From: Strigomonas culicis
Taxonomy: Eukaryota; Euglenozoa; Kinetoplastea; Trypanosomatida; Trypanosomatidae
Reading direction: 5' to 3'
DNA: 21,038 nucleotides
Assembly: GCA_000482145.1 (NCBI GenBank)
Contig: AUXH01000333.1
Location: 1-21,038, forward strand
This document shows positions 16,772-21,038 of this stretch, in pieces. The notes under the pieces are model-generated. The model did not search any database, was not told where the DNA came from, and saw only the letters and a list, made by a program, of their open reading frames with translations. Position 1 is the first letter of the stretch. Every line of letters starts with the position of its first letter. The position numbers and the translations under genes were made by a program.

Positions 16772-16844
16772 TAGTCGAGTGTTTCTTCAAGCACCCCTAC
16801 ACAACAAGGAAAGGAAGATAATAACAATATATTCTATAAAACAA

Positions 16845-19778
16845 ATGGAGCCCAATGCAGCCACCCCTGCTCAAACATCTCCACTGCCAGCAGCAGCTGT
16901 AGCAGAGGGGGAGAAAGCGGAGCCGACGGCGCCGGCCCCCACCTTGGCCACGACGCAGAAGGCATCGTGGCGTAGCAAAATAGGGAACCTCCGCGAGATT
17001 GGCATCGAGACGTCGCCCGCCAAGGAGCCGCCCAAGGAGGAGCCGGCGCGCGCGGACGGCAGCGGTGACAGCACCCCGGCGGCGGAGCGGCGGTGGGCCG
17101 CCGCCCACGGGCACAGCCCGCCGGCCGCGGGCGCGGGTCAGGCCGTGGCCGTGCGCAAGCGGCCCAAGAAAGCGGTTATGCCCGACTTCTGGGCGACCCG
17201 CGGCCTCGAGAAATCCCCCGCGTCGGCGGCCGACAGCGGCAGCCACGACGCCGCGGCCGCGCCGTCGGTGGCCACGACCCTCGCGGACCGTGTGAAGGAG
17301 AGCCCCAGCGGCACCACCACGAGCGCCGCCGCCGCGGCGGCGGACGACGACCACAAGCCCCCCAAGACGTACGCGGATGCGATTCGGCCGGCCGCCGCGG
17401 CCGCGGAGCCGCAACCGGCCGCGAGCCCGAAGCCGGAGGCGGGCCACCCCAAGCCGCGGCGCGCCCAGACCACCAAGGTGACGAAGCGCGACAAGAAGAA
17501 GAAGGAGCAGCCGGGCGACGGCGACGGCGGCGCGGCCGATGACCCCCCGCCGCTGCCCGCCAACGCGCACGTGACGGTCGTCAAGGCGAACAGCGATATT
17601 GAGCGCCTGCGTGCACTGCGCAACGGCACGGCCGCGGCGGCCTCCGCCGGCGCCGGCCGCTCCTTCCAGGAGACGACGGTCGTGGTGGCGGACAACGTGT
17701 GCCTCACAGACACTCAGGAGAAGGGCAGCGCGGCCGCACCGGCGCCCGGGGGTGTGCCGGCGGTCGCGGAGGACAACACAACGGAGGAGGAGATCATCGA
17801 CGAGATCAGCAAGCTGCTGATGGACTACTGTACGATTAGCTTGATAACGAACCACAGCCACGCGGGGAAGCCCAGCGGCACGGAGAAGGGGGCGGAAAAG
17901 ACAAAGGAGAAGGAGGAAAAGTTCCCCACGCTCGGCGAGGTGGCCGCCACCAAAGAGAAGAAACAGCAGCAGCAGCAGCAGACAGACGCAACGGCCGCGG
18001 CTAAGGAGAGCGGTGCCAAGTCCACATCACTGCCGCAGGAAGGCGCCAGCGGCGGCACGGCCGCGAAGGCGGAGGGAGGGGCCGACGCGGCGGACAAGCC
18101 GGCTGCGAACACGCCGTCGCCGGAGCTGGAGCTGTACCGCCGCCTCATGGCGCTGTGCCAGCACCGCCGCGTGACGCCGGCGTCGCTCGAGGTGATACGG
18201 GAGATGCTGCAGCGCACGCGCGTCATCCCCAACTACCACCACAACGAGCAGGAGCTCGCCGCGACGCGGCGCCGCGAGTACGCGCAGCAGCTGCTGATCA
18301 TCCTCCTGAAGCAGCTGCGGGAACAGAAGCTGATGCAGGAAGCCTACGAGCGCCAGTGGCGGCGGCAGCTCGCGCGGCAGGGGCAGCTGCCGCCGGCGGG
18401 CGCCGGCTTCGTGCCGCCGCCGCTGGGGCCCCACGCGTCCTTCAACCCCGTGGCGTCGCACTTCGGTGCGCCGCAGGCGGCGGCAGGCGCCGCGGCGCCG
18501 CCGGTGATCGCGTCGCCCTTCCCCGGCGCCTTCCCCTTCCTGCCGCCGCCCTTCCAGCCGACGGGGCTCCCCGGCGTGGCGGCCGACGCCGCGCCGGCGG
18601 GCGGCTACAGCTTCCACTCGCACCATAAAGGCACGCTGGACACGCCGCCGCGCGCGACGGCCGCGGCGGCCGGCTTCCCCAGCCCCAACACGCAGCGGGA
18701 AGAGACGGAGATGCTGGAGATGATCAACAAGCTGCGGGAGGAGGTGATGGCGGAGTCGCCGCAGCCCTCGCTCGGCGGCCACCGCAGCGGCATGGATCCG
18801 CGCGCCACCCCCTTTACGCTCGACTCATCCCAGCTGCCCTCCGTCATGTCCACGCCGAACCGGGACCGCGACCTGTACCCGAGCGGCGCCAGCAGCTTCC
18901 GCGGCGGCGCGCCCTTCATGCCCAGCACCATCTCCACGCAGGCCGAACGCGACGTGCTGCAGCAGCTGCAGAGCGAGTTCTCCATGCAGCAGCTCTACGC
19001 GCCACCGGCGGCGGCGAGCAGTGCCGGCGAGGCCAGCCACGCGTCGCTCCTCTCCGGCGAGAGCGCGGCCGCGCCGCTGCACCTGACGCCTGGTGGAGAC
19101 ACCTCGGACCTGCCGCCGCTCGCGCCAGCCGCAAACCCCTTCTTCATGATGTACGCGCCGCCGCTGCTGCCGCTGCCGCAGACGACCAGGGCGGCCCGCA
19201 GCCTCTTCGCGACGCCGGACACCGCGGCCGTGCCCGCGGCGCCGCCGGCCGCCGCCGCGCAGGAGGGGTCCAAGATGAACGAGAACGCCAAGCCTTTTAT
19301 TCCGACGTTTATGAGCGCCGCGCACGCGAACCCACCCACCACCGCCACCGCCGGCCAGCCGCCGCAGGGGGAGGCGCCCGCCCAGCCCTCGCCGCTGCCC
19401 AGCACCGTCGCGCCGCCGCTCGGCGCCGCGGCAGCGCCCCCGACGCACCACGTCACGAACTTTGCCATGTACCAGCAGCAGGCCGCCGCGGGCCACCACG
19501 GCGGCGCGGGCGGCGCCCCGCCCGCGCCGATGGACGTCAACAGCAACATGTTCGCCTTCTTTAATCGTTGGCGGCAGATGATGGAGACCTACAACAAAAA
19601 CATGAACCCACCTCACGGTAGCACTGGGGAGAGTAGCAACGCAGCCACGGAGGAGGCGAAGCGCGAGGCGGCGCAGGCCGAACAGATAGATGAAGCGACG
19701 GCACAGCCGCACTCCGCTGGCGCCAGTCAGCGAACCTTAAACCTCAACGCGCAACCATTTGTGCCGCCGAAGAACTAA
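16845..19778 (+). CDS. PAM2-motif low-complexity protein, predicted poly(A)-binding-protein partner
   Basis: 977 residues, rich in Ala, Pro, Gly and Gln and mostly disordered. I chose the ATG at 16845 (A at -3, G at +4) because the 107 in-frame codons upstream cross pyrimidine tracts and splice signals. Two PAM2-type motifs match the consensus L-N-x-x-A-x-x-F-x-P: MNENAKPFIP (811-820) and LNLNAQPFVP (965-974), the second three residues from the C-terminus. PAM2 motifs bind the MLLE domain of cytoplasmic poly(A)-binding protein. A short KFPTLGE segment is at 359-365, Q6 follows near 374, and a probably helical block (about 425-513) is the most protein-like part. It contains YAQQLLI (479-485), which fits the eIF4E-binding pattern YxxxxL-hydrophobic; this may be chance. 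No RRM, zinc finger or Lsm fold is visible. A role in mRNA translation or stability is inferred. I do not recognise a named orthologue. Confidence 0.85.
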   Translation: MEPNAATPAQTSPLPAAAVAEGEKAEPTAPAPTLATTQKASWRSKIGNLREIGIETSPAKEPPKEEPARADGSGDSTPAAERRWAAAHGHSPPAAGAGQAVAVRKRPKKAVMPDFWATRGLEKSPASAADSGSHDAAAAPSVATTLADRVKESPSGTTTSAAAAAADDDHKPPKTYADAIRPAAAAAEPQPAASPKPEAGHPKPRRAQTTKVTKRDKKKKEQPGDGDGGAADDPPPLPANAHVTVVKANSDIERLRALRNGTAAAASAGAGRSFQETTVVVADNVCLTDTQEKGSAAAPAPGGVPAVAEDNTTEEEIIDEISKLLMDYCTISLITNHSHAGKPSGTEKGAEKTKEKEEKFPTLGEVAATKEKKQQQQQQTDATAAAKESGAKSTSLPQEGASGGTAAKAEGGADAADKPAANTPSPELELYRRLMALCQHRRVTPASLEVIREMLQRTRVIPNYHHNEQELAATRRREYAQQLLIILLKQLREQKLMQEAYERQWRRQLARQGQLPPAGAGFVPPPLGPHASFNPVASHFGAPQAAAGAAAPPVIASPFPGAFPFLPPPFQPTGLPGVAADAAPAGGYSFHSHHKGTLDTPPRATAAAAGFPSPNTQREETEMLEMINKLREEVMAESPQPSLGGHRSGMDPRATPFTLDSSQLPSVMSTPNRDRDLYPSGASSFRGGAPFMPSTISTQAERDVLQQLQSEFSMQQLYAPPAAASSAGEASHASLLSGESAAAPLHLTPGGDTSDLPPLAPAANPFFMMYAPPLLPLPQTTRAARSLFATPDTAAVPAAPPAAAAQEGSKMNENAKPFIPTFMSAAHANPPTTATAGQPPQGEAPAQPSPLPSTVAPPLGAAAAPPTHHVTNFAMYQQQAAAGHHGGAGGAPPAPMDVNSNMFAFFNRWRQMMETYNKNMNPPHGSTGESSNAATEEAKREAAQAEQIDEATAQPHSAGASQRTLNLNAQPFVPPKN
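17964..17981 (+). repeat. (CAG)6 coding for polyglutamine in the PAM2 protein
   Basis: Six CAG codons in frame give Q6 at about residue 374, just after a Lys/Glu-rich stretch. Confidence 0.8.
19275..19304 (+). other. PAM2 motif 1
   Basis: Encodes MNENAKPFIP, residues 811-820. The key positions Asn812, Ala815, Phe818 and Pro820 are present; Met replaces the usual Leu at the first core position. Confidence 0.75.
19737..19766 (+). other. PAM2 motif 2, C-terminal
   Basis: Encodes LNLNAQPFVP, residues 965-974, with Leu965, Asn966, Ala969, Phe972 and Pro974 all fitting the consensus. A Ser lies a few residues upstream, and the protein ends three residues after the motif. Confidence 0.85.
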
Positions 19779-20554
19779 ATCTGAGAGACACATGAAAAGA
19801 AAAGAAAAAACTGACCAGTGGGAATAATACGTACATAACTCTATATATAATGGAAAACAAGCATAGAGATAAATACATAGAGATAGCAGGCGAGCGATGT
19901 GAGGATACGCACGTACGCATGGCTCCACCAGTACTCGTCGGGCGGTAAAGCCATTTCGTTTTTCTTTTTTTTCTGTCGTCGTTCCTGTCACTAACGCATC
20001 ACTTGTTACTATTCAGTTGATAAAAAAAAAACACTCAAATAAAAAAGTAAACACGACAGTATCACTATAAACTGATTGAAGAAACGATCTGGTTTTTGTC
20101 GATTTATTCTTCTTTTCATTTTTCTTTCTCTGTTTTCATGTGCGTGTGTGTGTGTTATCATCTGTTGGAGGATGGGTACACAGCACATTCTGTGATAAGA
20201 GAGTGGAAGCTTACGAAATAACAATAATAAATGATCCTTTCCTTTTTAGTTTTTTTTAGTTTTTGTTATATTCTGTTTTGTTTTTTGCTCGTAAGCACGC
20301 TGTACAACAACTAATTACCGAAAGTAAAGATGGCTGACTATTGGAGTGGCAGAGCTATGTGGCATCTGTACAAAAACGCTACGCTTTTGCATCTTTCTAT
20401 TTCATTTTTCTTTAACCATCCACGTTCTCTCTGCCTCTATCTTGTCAACGGCACTCAATCTTATATACCGTCTCCCCGCATACTGCTCTCTTTTTTTTTT
20501 ATCTTCTTTACAGAACTACCCACTTCTTCAACTACCTCTCTCGCCCCCATCACC
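19779..20554 (+). other. Intergenic region: PAM2-gene 3' UTR and eEF1B gamma leader
   Basis: 776 bp without a gene. Visible are a direct repeat CATAGAGATA (19862-19871 and 19876-19885), a (GT)6 run at 20144-20155, T-rich stretches at about 20234-20287 and an A9 run at about 20023-20031. The small hydrophobic open frame at 20346-20558 is a translation of pyrimidine tracts and overlaps the real start of the next gene, so I do not call it. Confidence 0.6.
20491..20513 (+). promoter_or_regulatory. Trans-splice acceptor for eEF1B gamma
   Basis: A near-pure pyrimidine tract (T10 and neighbours) ends in ACAG, with AG at 20512-20513. This is the clearest acceptor in the window. It gives a 41-nt, pyrimidine-rich leader without ATG. 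Confidence 0.7.
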
Positions 20555-21038
20555 ATGAGCCTCACCCTCTGGACTGGCACGGACAACGAGAACGCACGCA
20601 CCCAGAAGATCCTGGTGGCGGCCGCCTTCGCCGGTGTTCAGGTGACCATCAAGGGCTGCACCTACGGCACCGAGAACGAGTGCGCCGACTTCGCCCGCAA
20701 CTTCAGCCCCTGCATGCGCTACCCCGCGCTGCAGACGGAGGAGGGCACCATCTTCGAGTCCAACGCGATCCTGCGCCACATCGCCCGCATCGACAAGAGC
20801 GGCGCGAAGCTGTACGGCGCGACCCCCTTCGAGTCCAGCCAGGTCGACGCCTGGCTGGACTTCGCCACGACGGAGATCGACGCCTCCAACCTTCCCTACC
20901 TGGCGGAGTTCTTCCACAGCGTGGCGGCCCCCAAGGAGGCGCTGGCGCGCGTGGAGGAGGCCCTGACCGGCCTGGAGCTCTGGCTCGAGACGCGCACCTT
21001 CCTCGTCGGCGAGCGCATGACCATCGCGGATATCGCCG
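20555..21038 (+). CDS. EF1G: Elongation factor 1B gamma, N-terminal part (cut by window end)
   Basis: 161 codons of an open frame that continues past the window. The start at 20555 has A at -3. The protein begins MSLTLWTG and shows the GST-like N-domain of eEF1B gamma: a thioredoxin-like half with SPCMRYPALQTEEG (51-64) and the ESNAI glutathione-binding-type motif (68-72), then the alpha-helical half ending at TIAD (156-159), which fits the GST N-capping box S/T-x-x-D. The protein anchors the eEF1B complex, which recharges eEF1A with GTP during elongation. In Leishmania the eEF1B complex has been reported to show trypanothione S-transferase activity. Codons are strongly C/G-ending, as expected for a highly expressed gene. 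The C-terminal EF1G domain is not in view. Confidence 0.93.
   Translation, partial: MSLTLWTGTDNENARTQKILVAAAFAGVQVTIKGCTYGTENECADFARNFSPCMRYPALQTEEGTIFESNAILRHIARIDKSGAKLYGATPFESSQVDAWLDFATTEIDASNLPYLAEFFHSVAAPKEALARVEEALTGLELWLETRTFLVGERMTIADIA

Larger units (their letters stand above)
16368..16844 (+). other. Intergenic region: VPS13 3' UTR and PAM2-gene leader
   Basis: 477 bp without a gene. It contains a (TTG)7 microsatellite at 16391-16411, a strong pyrimidine tract at about 16641-16674 followed by A-run and AG at 16689-16690, and a T10 run at 16726-16735 followed by AG at 16770-16771. Both AGs are candidate trans-splice acceptors, and neither leader contains an ATG before 16845. The open frame extending from 16524 into the next gene is interrupted by these signals and is read here as untranslated. 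Confidence 0.6.

Noticed and set aside
16524..16844. N-terminal extension of the PAM2 protein by 107 codons
   Set aside because: The stretch covers two pyrimidine tracts and two candidate splice acceptors. Its translation is hydrophobic UTR-like sequence unlike the rest of the protein.
20346..20558. 70-codon hydrophobic open frame before eEF1B gamma
   Set aside because: It crosses the splice acceptor at 20512-20513 and overlaps the eEF1B gamma start, and its composition comes from pyrimidine tracts.
1..21038. CRISPR arrays, insertion sequences, retroposons or bacterial-type operon signals
   Set aside because: I looked for spaced direct repeats, transposase or reverse-transcriptase motifs, terminal inverted repeats and Shine-Dalgarno-led operons and saw none; the genome is eukaryotic.

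Overview
The window looks like a trypanosomatid (kinetoplastid protist) chromosome segment. The evidence is intron-free genes that all lie on the + strand, AT-rich and pyrimidine-rich intergenic stretches of 0.5-0.8 kb with tract-plus-AG signals typical of spliced-leader trans-splicing, strongly GC-ending codons in most of the sequence, and a tRNA gene at the head of the array. The genus cannot be fixed from the sequence alone.

Layout. A tRNA-His(GTG) gene with its internal Pol III promoter and T-run terminator (67-145) is followed by a C-rich, GC-rich non-coding island (about 158-378) and then an AT-rich, pyrimidine-rich leader. Next come four protein genes in one orientation: a 297-residue PUB-domain protein (631-1524); a giant 4766-residue VPS13-family bridge-like lipid-transfer protein (2067-16367); a 977-residue low-complexity protein carrying two PAM2-type motifs (16845-19778); and the first 161 residues of translation elongation factor eEF1B gamma, cut by the window end (20555-21038).

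How the genes may work together. The array is most simply read as one polycistronic Pol II unit that starts near or upstream of the tRNA, so shared function need not follow from adjacency. The PUB protein suggests a p97/VCP-linked ubiquitin role. VPS13 suggests bulk lipid transfer at membrane contact sites. The PAM2 protein (predicted poly(A)-binding-protein partner) and eEF1B gamma both belong to mRNA translation.

Most unusual points. (1) The VPS13 ORF changes composition sharply: its first ~600-700 codons are AT-rich and free of low complexity, like the upstream PUB gene, whereas the rest is GC3-saturated and filled with disordered inserts. (2) The VPS13 leader carries a 16-bp potential stem and an out-of-frame AUG only 5 nt before the true start. 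(3) The likely trans-splice acceptor of the PUB gene sits inside an 8-bp hairpin. (4) The tRNA-His departs from consensus at three places. (5) The PAM2 protein has two near-identical motifs, one at its extreme C-terminus.
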